From Bog-532 sp963824545 (GTDB taxonomy: Bacteria > Actinomycetota > Actinomycetes > Streptosporangiales > Streptosporangiaceae), in the NCBI GenBank assembly GCA_963824545.1, contig CAWGPP010000012.1, positions 114,025 to 178,024 of the forward strand: a DNA stretch of 64,000 nt. Direction: 5' to 3'. The position numbers were made by a program, and so were the translations under genes. This document shows positions 34,492-41,964 of the stretch, in pieces (positions within the stretch are counted from its first letter, which is position 1; each line of letters opens with the position of its first letter). The notes under the pieces were generated by a model. That model searched no databases and was not told the origin of the DNA. It saw only the letters and a program-made list of their open reading frames with translations.

Positions 34492-35165
34492 GAGATCGCT
34501 CCCTGGCGGACGGAGGCACGGACGTAGCCGACCGTGATCATGAGCAGGATGACGGTGAGGATGAGCGCGAGGGCGGCGCCCAGGCCGTAGCTCGGCGGCA
34601 TCTGGAACGCCTTGTCGTAGGCGTAGAGGGACAGGTTGTACTCGTCACGGTTCCCGAGCTCGCCGGTGATCAGGTACGTCTGGGTGAAGACCCCGAAGTC
34701 CCAGATGATCGACAGCAGCAGCACCCCGACCGCCGTGCCGACCAGCAGCGTGAGGCTCACCACGACGGCGGCGAACACCACGGTGATCCGCAGCGCGAGC
34801 CAGAACTCCCCGTCGGTCAGCACGTTCGTGAAGTTGCTGAAGCCCACCCATTGCGTGGGCGGCGCGCCGGAGAGCTGCCCCAGCCCGAAATTCTGGAACG
34901 AAAGGATGCCGACCTGGATGGTCGGCCACAGCAGGACCAGCCCGATGCCGATCAGCGACGGCAACAGCAGCAGGTAGGGCCCGAGCCGGTGGCGGCGGAT
35001 GAACGCGGCCGCCTTCGCCCGCCCGCCGGACCCGCTGGGCCCGATCCCCGCCCGGCGCGCGCCGGCCCGGGCGGGGAGCCCGGGCCGGCCACGCTGTCCT
35101 GGCCGGGCGCCGACGGCTGGGGGGGTTAGTCGCCGGCGCCCGGGGCTTTCAACACTCTCAGCCAT
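34488..35165 (-). pseudogene. ABC sugar transporter permease (MalF type), internal deletion
   Basis: The frame is open for 225 residues but the protein is about 80-95 residues short. The first helix (YLLLLPSLIGIGLVLLWPT) and the start of the second (VVVSLTLLVGTAVGVLLL) are followed directly by SIIWDFGVFTQTYLI and the last helix. The middle helices and the whole EAA loop are missing, so it should not couple to an ATPase. The junction at about 34711-34723 lies in a short CTG repeat, which suggests an in-frame slippage or recombination deletion. Neighbouring genes overlap it normally. Confidence 0.8.
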
Positions 35166-35174
35166 CCGCCGTGC

Positions 35175-36566
35175 TCAGCTCGACGATCCGGCGTTGAGCA
35201 CGTTCTGCAGCTGGGTGTTGGCCTTGTCCACAGTACTGGTGAAGTCCGCTCCCTTCATAAGGGACTTCATCATCGTGGGAATGATCTGGTCGGTCTGGTC
35301 CGCGGTGGACCAGTTCTTAGCGTTCAGCGGCGAGATCTGGGTCACCGTGGCGGCCTTGGCGAAACCGGACATGGTTCGGCTGCCGGAGTAGGCGCCGCCG
35401 GTCAATTGCGACGTGTACGGGGGAAGAAGCCCTGCAGGTTGGCGAAGGAGGTGGCGTTGGACGTGCCGTCCATCTCCTTGATCAGGTCCCAGTCGGCGGT
35501 CTTGTACTTGCTGCTCGTCCAGACGGCAAGGTCGGAGCCTCCGGCAAAGGCCGGTGCCGGGCTGGGGCCGTTCTGGCTGGGGATCGGGAACGCCGCCCAG
35601 TCGGACTTGTACGTGGTGCTCACCTGCTCGAGTGCGGCCTCGTCCCACGGGCCGTCGATGTACATGTCCAGCTTGCCCAGCGCGAAGTCCTCGTTCGTGC
35701 CGCCGGATGTCGCGCCCGGGTTGCCCAGCTCGGTCTGGCCGATGTACTTGGCCGGGGAGACCTTGTCGGTGAGGTAGAGGTCGGCGTAGAACTTCAGCCC
35801 AGCCTCGGACTGCGGCGAGTTCAGCTCGGCGGCCCACTTGCCGTTCTTCTGCACCGCCACCTGGCCCCCGGCGCCCCAGATGAAGCTGACGATCGCGTTG
35901 GTGTAGTCGCTGGGCGCGCCCAGGCCGTACGTGCCGGGGAACTTCTGCTGCAGCTTCTGCGCGTCGCTGACCAGCTCGGACCACGTGGTCGGGGTGGACG
36001 TGATGCCGGCCGCCTTGAACTGGTCCGTGCGGTAGAAGACGCCCCGGACGCCGCCGAACCACGGCAGCCGTAGATGCTGCCGTTCTGGGTGTCGTTGGCC
36101 AGCATGCCGGAGACGACGTCAGACTTGTTCGACCAGGCGTTCACGTTGCTGGTGATGTTGGCGAGCATGCCGAGTGAGGCGTTAGTCGGCGTCTCGGTGT
36201 TGCCATCTCGGTGACGTCGGGCGCGTTCTTGCCGCTGGACAGCGCGTTCGTGAATTCGGTGGTCGCGTTCGTCCACGGCACGTAGACGACGTTGACCTTG
36301 GTCTTGGCGTAGGCCGGGTAGGCCTTGTGGAACTGCGACACGACGCCGTTCATCCAGGTCACCTGGGCTGGCGTCGACGCGCCCATCCGCCATACGGTGA
36401 GCGAGGCAGGAGCTGCGGAACCGGACGACGCCGACGAGCCCGAGACCGAGCCGCAGCCGGCGACCGCGAGCGCGGCCGTCGCGCACAGCGCCACCGCGCC
36501 GAGCCCAGCGGGACCGGCACGTCCCGTGCGCCCGGTGCGCCTGACGATAGATTTTCTGGGTCTCAC
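35175..36566 (-). pseudogene. ABC sugar-binding lipoprotein with three frameshifts
   Basis: Summed over three frames this is a full extracellular solute-binding lipoprotein of about 460 residues. It has a signal with lipobox (ALAVAGCGS), then SLTVWRMG, and the later segments NGKWAAELNSPQSEAGLKFY and DMYIDGPWDEAAL. It starts at GTG 36566 behind AAGGAG. Each of the three breaks, near 36203, 36066 and 35421, is explained by one missing base in a G or C run. It may be decaying, or the three may be sequencing errors; the permease next to it is damaged as well. Confidence 0.8.
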
Positions 36567-36638
36567 TGCTGGCTCTCCTTCCCCCCGGGGGGACGCTGTA
36601 GAGATAGGGGAGACACGGCCGTACTGAGAAAACTAATC

Positions 36639-36649
36639 GGAAACTTTCC
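36639..36649. promoter_or_regulatory. candidate ROK operator
   Basis: GGAAACTTTCC is an odd palindrome (arms GGAAA/TTTCC) in an unusually AT-rich patch between the divergent binding-protein and ROK regulator genes. ROK repressors commonly bind sites of this GAAA/TTTC type. Assignment is inferred from position and shape. Confidence 0.5.
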
Positions 36650-36725
36650 TATAAGATAGGGCCGTTGCCGGATTGAAACACAGGACCCGGGCAATGGGGC
36701 CGTGGGGGACAGGAGAGGGACCGCA

Positions 36726-37943
36726 ATGGAGCGCCGACCGGGTACGCCGAGTCTGCTGCGCGAGCTGAACGACCGCGCCGCCCTTGACCTGCTGCTGCCC
36801 GGAACTCCGCTGACCCGCACGCAGATCAGTGAGCAGACGAAGGTCTCCAAGGTGACCGTGGCCCAGATGCTGGCCCGGCTCGAGGAGCGCGGCCTGGTCA
36901 TGGTCGTCGGCCAGCAGGAAGGCGGCCGCGGGCCGAACGCCGCGCTGTACTCCGTCGTCCCGTCCAGCGCCTACGTCGCCGGGCTCTACGTCGAACTGGA
37001 TGGCGTCAGTGCCGGCGTGGCCGACGTCACCGGGCGCGTGGTCGCCGAGATCAGCGTGAACCCCAACGGCTCGGCCGACCCGGTGGAACTGGTCCGCGGC
37101 GCGGTCGACCGGGCCTGCCGGACCGCCGGGGTGGAGATGAGCCGGCTGAGCGCGTTGGTCATCGGCAGCCCAGGCGTCGTGGACCCCCAGACCGGTGACC
37201 CGCGGCTCGCGATCAACCTGCCCGACTGGCACGAGGGCGTTCTCGCCGCGCTGCGCGGCGCGCTGAACCGGCCGGTCATCATCGAGAACGACGTGAACCT
37301 GGCCGCGCTGGCCGAGCGCTCCGTCGGCGCCGCGCGCGGCCTGGAGGATTTCGTGCTCGTATGGATCGGCGGCGGCCTCGGCATGGCGGCCTTCCTGGGC
37401 GGCAAGGTGCACCGGGGTGCCGCCGGGGCCGCCGGCGAGATCGGTTACCTGCCCGTACCCGGGGCGCCGCTGCAGGAGGACGTCCGCCATCCGGCCAAGG
37501 GCGGCCTGCAGTCGCTGGTCGGCGCGAGCGTCGTCCGCATGCTGGCCGGGGTCTTCGGCTTCGCCGCCCCCACCGCCGAGGAGGCCGTCCGCGCGGCCGT
37601 CCGGGCGGCCGGCGGCCACGGCGCCGCGGCCGGCGCGAACGGCGCCGCGGCGTCCGGGACCGCGGCCCGCGCGCAGGAGTTCCTCGGTGAACTGGCCCGC
37701 CGCGTCGCGATCGGGGTCGCCTCGGTCTCCGTCGTCCTCGATCCTGGCCTCGTCGTTCTCGGCGGCGACGTCGGCCTGGCGGGCGGTGCCGCCCTCGCCG
37801 ACCGGGTCGCGGCCGAGGTGGCCCGCATTTGCCCGGCCAGCCCCCGCGTCGTCCCCACCAGCGTGAGCGGCGCCCCGGTGCTGCGCGGCGCCATGCTCGC
37901 CGCCGTCGACCACGCCCGCGCCGATCTGCTCGATTCCGTCTGA
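36726..37943 (+). CDS. ROK-family transcriptional repressor
   Basis: This 405-residue regulator has an N-terminal winged helix (LTRTQISEQTKVSKVTVAQMLARLEERGLV) and a ROK sugar-kinase-like domain (GLYVELDGVSAGVADVTG, ENDVNLAALAE, GGGLGMAAFLGGKVHRGAAG). The cysteine zinc motif usual after GEIGYLPV is absent: no CxCG is found where expected. It is divergent from the sugar-transport operon and probably represses it until the sugar is bound. AGGAG before ATG 36726 supports the start; an upstream in-frame ATG at 36702 is less likely. Confidence 0.88.
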   Translation: MERRPGTPSLLRELNDRAALDLLLPGTPLTRTQISEQTKVSKVTVAQMLARLEERGLVMVVGQQEGGRGPNAALYSVVPSSAYVAGLYVELDGVSAGVADVTGRVVAEISVNPNGSADPVELVRGAVDRACRTAGVEMSRLSALVIGSPGVVDPQTGDPRLAINLPDWHEGVLAALRGALNRPVIIENDVNLAALAERSVGAARGLEDFVLVWIGGGLGMAAFLGGKVHRGAAGAAGEIGYLPVPGAPLQEDVRHPAKGGLQSLVGASVVRMLAGVFGFAAPTAEEAVRAAVRAAGGHGAAAGANGAAASGTAARAQEFLGELARRVAIGVASVSVVLDPGLVVLGGDVGLAGGAALADRVAAEVARICPASPRVVPTSVSGAPVLRGAMLAAVDHARADLLDSV

Positions 37944-38061
37944 CGGCCCCGCCGGCCCGTCGCCGGCAGATCACGACCTCCCTAACGGGCCTTGCCCAAT
38001 ACGGCGGCTTCCCCCTGCGACGTCCCCCCAACTCAGTACCCCCCTGCCCTCGGGTACCCAA

Positions 38062-38335
38062 AGGCGCCTCTGCGTACAGCGGGGTCGCGGGAGAGGCGCC
38101 TCTGCGTACAGCGGGGTCGCGGGAGAGGCGCCTCTGCGTACAGCGGGGTCGCGGGAGAGGCGCCTCTGCGTACAGCGGGGTCGCGGGAGAGGCGCCTCTG
38201 CGTACAGCGGGGTCGCGGGAGAGGCGCCTCTGCGTACAGCGGGGTCGCGGGAGAGGCGCCTCTGCGTACAGCGGGGTCGCGGGAGAGGCGCCTGCTGCGT
38301 ACAGCGGGGTCGCGGGAAAGGCGCCTGCGCGTACA
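38062..38335. repeat. 32-bp tandem repeat array, eight units and a partial ninth
   Basis: Units start at 38062, 38094, 38126, 38158, 38190, 38222, 38254 and 38286, and a partial one at 38319. The first seven are identical; the eighth has one extra base. Each unit begins with the palindrome AGGCGCCT, followed by CTGCGTACAGCGGGG. There are no spacers, so it is not a CRISPR array. The array fills most of the 476-bp gap between the ROK gene and the glyoxalase gene. It could bind a protein cooperatively or be a minisatellite. Confidence 0.9.
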
Positions 38336-38353
38336 AAGACTCCGCAGCGCCCC

Positions 38354-38387
38354 TTGACCTAATGCGTTAGCGCTGACTAACGTTAGC
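38354..38387 (+). promoter_or_regulatory. promoter and ArsR-type operator of the glyoxalase operon
   Basis: TTGACC (38354-38359) and TAACGT (38378-38383), 18 bp apart, fit a -35/-10 pair. Between and over them lie CGTTAG, six bases, CTAACG (38365-38382) and a further CGTTAGC (38381-38387). These are plausible half-sites for the ArsR regulator encoded in the operon. Confidence 0.5.
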
Positions 38388-38419
38388 AGAAACGAACGCT
38401 TGATCGAAGGAGGGCCGTC

Positions 38420-38776
38420 ATGGGGCAGCCGGTAGCGTTTTTCGAGGTCATCAGCCCGAACCAGGAGCGTGCTCAGAAGTTTTACGCCGAACTGTTCGGC
38501 TGGCAGGTCAACGCGGACCCGGCCATGGGCGGCTACGCGCTGGTCGACACGCGCGCCGGCGACGGTGCCATCGGCGGCGGCATCGGGGCGTCGACCGAGC
38601 CGGGGGACGCCGGGGTCAAGATCTACATCCGCGTCGACAACCTGGACACCTACCTGAGCCGGGCGGAGGAACTGGGCGGGACCCGCGTTATGCCGCCGAT
38701 GGCGCTGCCCGGTGACTTCGGCACGATCGCGGTGATCGCCGACCCGGACGGCAACCGCGTCGGACTATGGGCATGA
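38420..38776 (+). CDS. VOC (glyoxalase-like) family protein
   Basis: This 118-residue protein has one vicinal-oxygen-chelate domain (MGQPVAFFEVISPNQERAQKFY, FYAELFGWQV, and the end ADPDGNRVGLWA). The substrate is unknown; the family includes glyoxalases, dioxygenases and antibiotic-binding proteins. A strong ribosome binding site (GAAGGAGGG) precedes ATG 38420. It is first in an operon with an ArsR regulator, an SRPBCC protein and a YciI-like protein. Confidence 0.88.
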   Translation: MGQPVAFFEVISPNQERAQKFYAELFGWQVNADPAMGGYALVDTRAGDGAIGGGIGASTEPGDAGVKIYIRVDNLDTYLSRAEELGGTRVMPPMALPGDFGTIAVIADPDGNRVGLWA

Positions 38777-38783
38777 CGATCCC

Positions 38784-39170
38784 ATGAGCAGCGGCGGACC
38801 GCAGGATGGCGGGACCGGCGGCGCGGCGGATGCGGCCACCGATGAGGCGCTGCGCGCGCTGGCCGAGCCGCGCCGCCGTGCCATCCTGCGGCTCGTGGCC
38901 CGCGACGAGCTCGCGGCTGGCGAGATCGCCGCGGCCTTCGAGGTGACCAGGACCGCGGTCAGCCAGCACCTTACCGTGCTGAAGAACGCGGGGCTGCTCA
39001 CCGAGCGCCGGGACGGCACCCGCCGCCTGTACCGGGCCCGGCCCGAAGGGCTGGCGGGCCTCAAGCAGTTCCTGGACGATATGTGGGGGGAATCCCTCGA
39101 GGTGGCCCGGCGGCTGGTCGAGTCCGAGCGCGGGATTCACGACAGCGGCCGCTCCGCCGAGGCAGGCTGA
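38784..39170 (+). CDS. ArsR-family transcriptional regulator
   Basis: This 128-residue ArsR-type winged helix-turn-helix protein reads ALRALAEPRRRAILRLVARD, LAAGEIAAAFEVTRTAVSQHL, then LKNAGLLTERRDGTRRLYRA. It has no metal-binding cysteine pair, so it is of the non-metal type that often pairs with SRPBCC proteins. It begins 7 bp after the glyoxalase gene. It probably represses its own operon at the CGTTAG sites near 38365. Confidence 0.9.
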   Translation: MSSGGPQDGGTGGAADAATDEALRALAEPRRRAILRLVARDELAAGEIAAAFEVTRTAVSQHLTVLKNAGLLTERRDGTRRLYRARPEGLAGLKQFLDDMWGESLEVARRLVESERGIHDSGRSAEAG

Positions 39171-39187
39171 CGCGCGGGAGGACGAGC

Positions 39188-39718
39188 ATGGCGACTGACG
39201 GGCAAGCCCGGGCGAACACGGTGACGGCAATGCGCCGCCCGCCGGTGCGCCAGTCCACGGTGGTGCGCAGCGACGTCGGCCACACGTTCGACACGTTCGT
39301 GCGGACCATCGGCGTCTGGTGGCCGGTGACCCCGTTCTCGGCCGGCCAAGACCGGGTCCGCGACGTCACGTTCGAGCGCCGCCTGGGCGGCCGCGTCTAC
39401 GAGACCTGGGCCGACGGAACCCAGGTGGACTGGGGCACGCTGCGTGCCTGGGAGCCGCCGGAGCGGTTCGTGATGAGCTGGCGCATCACGTCCGCCGCCA
39501 CCGAGGTGGAGCTGCGGTTCACCGCGCTCGGCCCGGCGCTGACCCGGGTGGCGGTCGAGCACCGGGGCTGGGACGCGCTGACCGAGGAGCAGCTCGCCGC
39601 GGATTGCGCGCTGAGCGGCGGCTACGCGGGCGGCTCGTTCGACCGCGGCTGGGCCCGCATCCTGGCCTGCCTCTCGGCCGCCGTCGACGACCGCTCATCG
39701 GCGGGGGACGGCGCGTGA
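39188..39718 (+). CDS. SRPBCC (AHSA1-like) domain protein
   Basis: This 176-residue protein with an AHSA1/SRPBCC fold has a hydrophobic ligand pocket (STVVRSDVGHTFDTFVRTIG, FERRLGGRVYETWADGTQVD, RFVMSWRITS). The ArsR plus SRPBCC pair is frequent and the ligand is generally unknown. GGAGG precedes ATG 39188; the open frame extends upstream to 39083, but within the regulator. Its TGA overlaps the next GTG. Confidence 0.88.
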   Translation: MATDGQARANTVTAMRRPPVRQSTVVRSDVGHTFDTFVRTIGVWWPVTPFSAGQDRVRDVTFERRLGGRVYETWADGTQVDWGTLRAWEPPERFVMSWRITSAATEVELRFTALGPALTRVAVEHRGWDALTEEQLAADCALSGGYAGGSFDRGWARILACLSAAVDDRSSAGDGA

Positions 39719-39987
39719 AGCACGTCGTACTTTACCAGTCGCCGGATGAGGCCCGCGCTCAGGCCCGGGAGCATTTCCCGGCCCACCAGGCCTGGTACAT
39801 GAGCTTCCGCGAACGCGGCCTGCTGCTCATGATCGGCCCCTTCGCCGACGCGGGCACCGAGAGCGCCATGGCGGTGTTCACCACCCGCGACGCGGCCGAG
39901 GAGTTCGTCAAGGGAGACCCCTTCGTCCGCAACGGCGTCGTCCGTCACTGGCACATCCGCGAGTGGAACGAAGCGCTCGTCCCGTGA
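39715..39987 (+). CDS. YciI-like protein
   Basis: This 90-residue ferredoxin-fold protein of the YCII family reads MKHVVLYQSPDEARAQ, HFPAHQAWY, and DPFVRNGVVRHWHIREWN. Members act as small hydrolases or dehydrochlorinases with a conserved His/Asp pair, but its substrate is unknown. It starts at GTG 39715, overlapping the SRPBCC stop by four bases, and is last in the operon. Confidence 0.85.
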   Translation: MKHVVLYQSPDEARAQAREHFPAHQAWYMSFRERGLLLMIGPFADAGTESAMAVFTTRDAAEEFVKGDPFVRNGVVRHWHIREWNEALVP

Positions 39988-40009
39988 CCCCGCCCGCTCG
40001 AATCGCCTC

Positions 40010-40206
40010 TACGGGCAGACTTTTCGGCACATAGGGCGCGTCGGTTATTAAGTAGTTGTTTCCGGTTCTGGCGCGCCAGGATGTGGTAGACGGCGGCTGA
40101 CCTGGGCTCCTGTAGCGACGCTGGCGGCCACGTTCGAGGTGTCGCCGTCGCGACACGCCCGAAGTTGATAACAGACGAGGCCATACTGCCCAAAACTCTG
40201 CCCGTA
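40010..40206. repeat. 197-bp element with TACGGGCAGACTTTT-type inverted ends
   Basis: The left end TACGGGCAGACTTTTCGGCA (40010-40029) and the right end (40184-40206) are inverted copies with a few mismatches. The centre has no gene and is less GC-rich near 40042-40055. The same ends flank a 25-bp centre at 30354. It looks like a small non-autonomous repeat or a scattered terminator. No target duplication is visible. Confidence 0.6.
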
Positions 40207-40305
40207 GTCGGCCCACCCGGCCTACCCGGCCCAGCCGGGCGGCATCACGGGCCGGGGAGGCGCCGGCGGCGCGACCCCCGTGCGCGGTGTGATAGCACCG
40301 TGTGA

Positions 40306-41178
40306 ATGGTGATGAGATCGGCGCGGCCGGAGGACGCCGCGGCGCTGGCGGCCCTGTGGAACGCTGCGGGGCTGCACTTCCGGGGCGAATACGTCGAGCG
40401 GGAACTCCACGCCGCGCTGGCGCGCCACCCCGACCTCGTGATCGTTGCGGACGAACCGCCTACCGGGCTGGCCGGCGCCGTCTTCGGCACGTTCGACGGG
40501 CGCCGCGGCTGGCTGAACCGGCTGGCCACTAGCCCGGACCGGCGCGGGAAGGGGATCGCCACCGCCCTGGTACGCGACCTGGAACGCCGCCTGCTGGCCA
40601 AGGGGTGCGTGAAGATCAACCTGCTGGTCGAGCCGGATAACGAGAACGTCGTCCCGTTCTACGAGCGGCTCGGGTTCCATCCCCGCCGCGTGATCTTCAT
40701 GGACAAATGGATCGCCGCCCCGCCGGGCCATCCGGCACCGGGAGCCGGCGCTGGTGACGGGGCAAGCGGCCGCCCAGCGGCGGCGCAGACCATACCGTCC
40801 GCGCCCGGCGTGCCCGCCGCACCCGGGTGGACAGGCATCCAGCCCGCCCTGTACCCCGAGCCCTACGTTTTCGTCACGGTCCCGGAGCCGCCGCCGGGCC
40901 TTGAGCCGTTCGCGTTCATCCGGGAAGACGAGGGGTGCACCCTGGTCGTCACCCGTGGCCAGGCGGACCAGGCCGGCCTGCCGTACCAGTACGTGGCCGC
41001 CCGCGTCACCCTGACGATCGGCTCCGCCCTCAGCGCGACCGGGCTGACCGCCACCGTGAGCCGCGTCCTGGCCAGCGCCGGCATCAGCTGCAACGTGATC
41101 GCCGGCTTTCACCACGACCACCTGTTCGTCGACTGGGACCGCGGCACCGACGCGGCCGCTCTGCTGCGCCAGCTCTGA
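40306..41178 (+). CDS. GNAT acetyltransferase fused to an ACT-like domain
   Basis: This 290-residue protein has two parts. Residues 1-140 are a GNAT acetyltransferase with the acetyl-CoA loop RRGKGIATALV and PFYERLGFHPRR. After a Gly/Ala/Pro linker, residues 175-290 match an ACT-domain protein of the COG3602 type (EPYVFVTVPE, AARVTLTIGSALSATGLTA, GISCNVIAGFHHDHLFVDW). ACT domains bind amino acids, so the acetyltransferase may be controlled by, or act on, an amino acid; this is an inference. ATG 40306 has no strong ribosome binding site. Confidence 0.85.
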   Translation: MVMRSARPEDAAALAALWNAAGLHFRGEYVERELHAALARHPDLVIVADEPPTGLAGAVFGTFDGRRGWLNRLATSPDRRGKGIATALVRDLERRLLAKGCVKINLLVEPDNENVVPFYERLGFHPRRVIFMDKWIAAPPGHPAPGAGAGDGASGRPAAAQTIPSAPGVPAAPGWTGIQPALYPEPYVFVTVPEPPPGLEPFAFIREDEGCTLVVTRGQADQAGLPYQYVAARVTLTIGSALSATGLTATVSRVLASAGISCNVIAGFHHDHLFVDWDRGTDAAALLRQL

Positions 41179-41268
41179 GCCGGGCCCGGCGCCCACGGCC
41201 CGGCCGCGGCGCGCAGCGCCAGCTAACGTCGTAACGAGAAACGTCCGCCGGCCGCGGACGGCGCTGTG

Positions 41269-41964
41269 TCACTGAGCCGGGGTCGCCAGGCCGTGCTGGT
41301 AGGCGTACCGGACGGCCTGGGCCCGGTCGCGGGCGCCGGTCTTGGCGAAGATCCGGTTGATGTGGGTCTTTACCGTGGCGTTGCTGAGGTAGAGGCGCGT
41401 GCCGATCTCGGCGTTGCTCAGCCCCGCCGCGAGCAGGGTGAGCACCTCAGCCTCGCGGGCGGTGAGCCCGCCCGGTGGCTTTTGCCCCGGGCCAGGAGCA
41501 GCCGGCGCGGCGGGCGGGGCGCGGCTGGTAACCGCGGTCACCAGGCGTTCCTGCACGACGGGGTCGAGATGGGTCTGCCCGGCGTGGACCGCGCGGATCG
41601 CCGCCTCGATCTGCTCGGCGCTGGCGTCCTTGGTCAGGTAACCCCGGGCTCCCGCCTGCAACGCGGGCACGATCGCGTCCTCATCCGCGTAGGTCGTCAG
41701 TACCAGGACCCGGGTGGCCGGCAGCCTCTGGCGCAGGTCCGCGGTGGCGGCGGTGCCGTCGGTGCCCGGCATGCCCAGGTCCATCAGGACCACGTCGGGG
41801 CGGTGATCCTCAGCGAGGCGCACCGCTTCGGCTCCGTCGCACGCCGTGCCCACGACCTCCACGCCGTCGATGAGCCCCACCAGCATGCTCAGCCCATCCC
41901 GGACGACCCGCTGGTCGTCGGCGATCAGGACCCGGATCGGGCCCGGGCCGGGTGCGCCGGTCAT
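41269..41964 (-). CDS. NarL/LuxR-type response regulator
   Basis: This 231-residue regulator has a receiver domain with Asp16-Asp17 and phosphoacceptor Asp62 (VVLMDLGMPG), Thr and Lys switch residues in LTTYADE and YLTKDAS, and a LuxR helix-turn-helix (LTAREAEVLTLLAAGLSNAE, NATVKTHINRIFAKTG). The ATG at 41964 overlaps the histidine kinase stop as ATGA, so the pair is coupled. It probably controls its own membrane neighbours. The signal is unknown. Confidence 0.93.
   Translation of the reverse strand: MTGAPGPGPIRVLIADDQRVVRDGLSMLVGLIDGVEVVGTACDGAEAVRLAEDHRPDVVLMDLGMPGTDGTAATADLRQRLPATRVLVLTTYADEDAIVPALQAGARGYLTKDASAEQIEAAIRAVHAGQTHLDPVVQERLVTAVTSRAPPAAPAAPGPGQKPPGGLTAREAEVLTLLAAGLSNAEIGTRLYLSNATVKTHINRIFAKTGARDRAQAVRYAYQHGLATPAQ

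Noticed and set aside
38062..38335. Possible CRISPR array
   Set aside because: The 32-bp units abut with no spacers, so this is a plain tandem repeat.
37829..38362. Possible repeat protein in frames across the tandem array
   Set aside because: The 32-bp period is not a multiple of three, several frames are open at once, and no ribosome binding site or conserved start exists.
40010..40206. Insertion sequence
   Set aside because: It has inverted ends but no transposase and no visible target duplication, so I list it only as a repeat.
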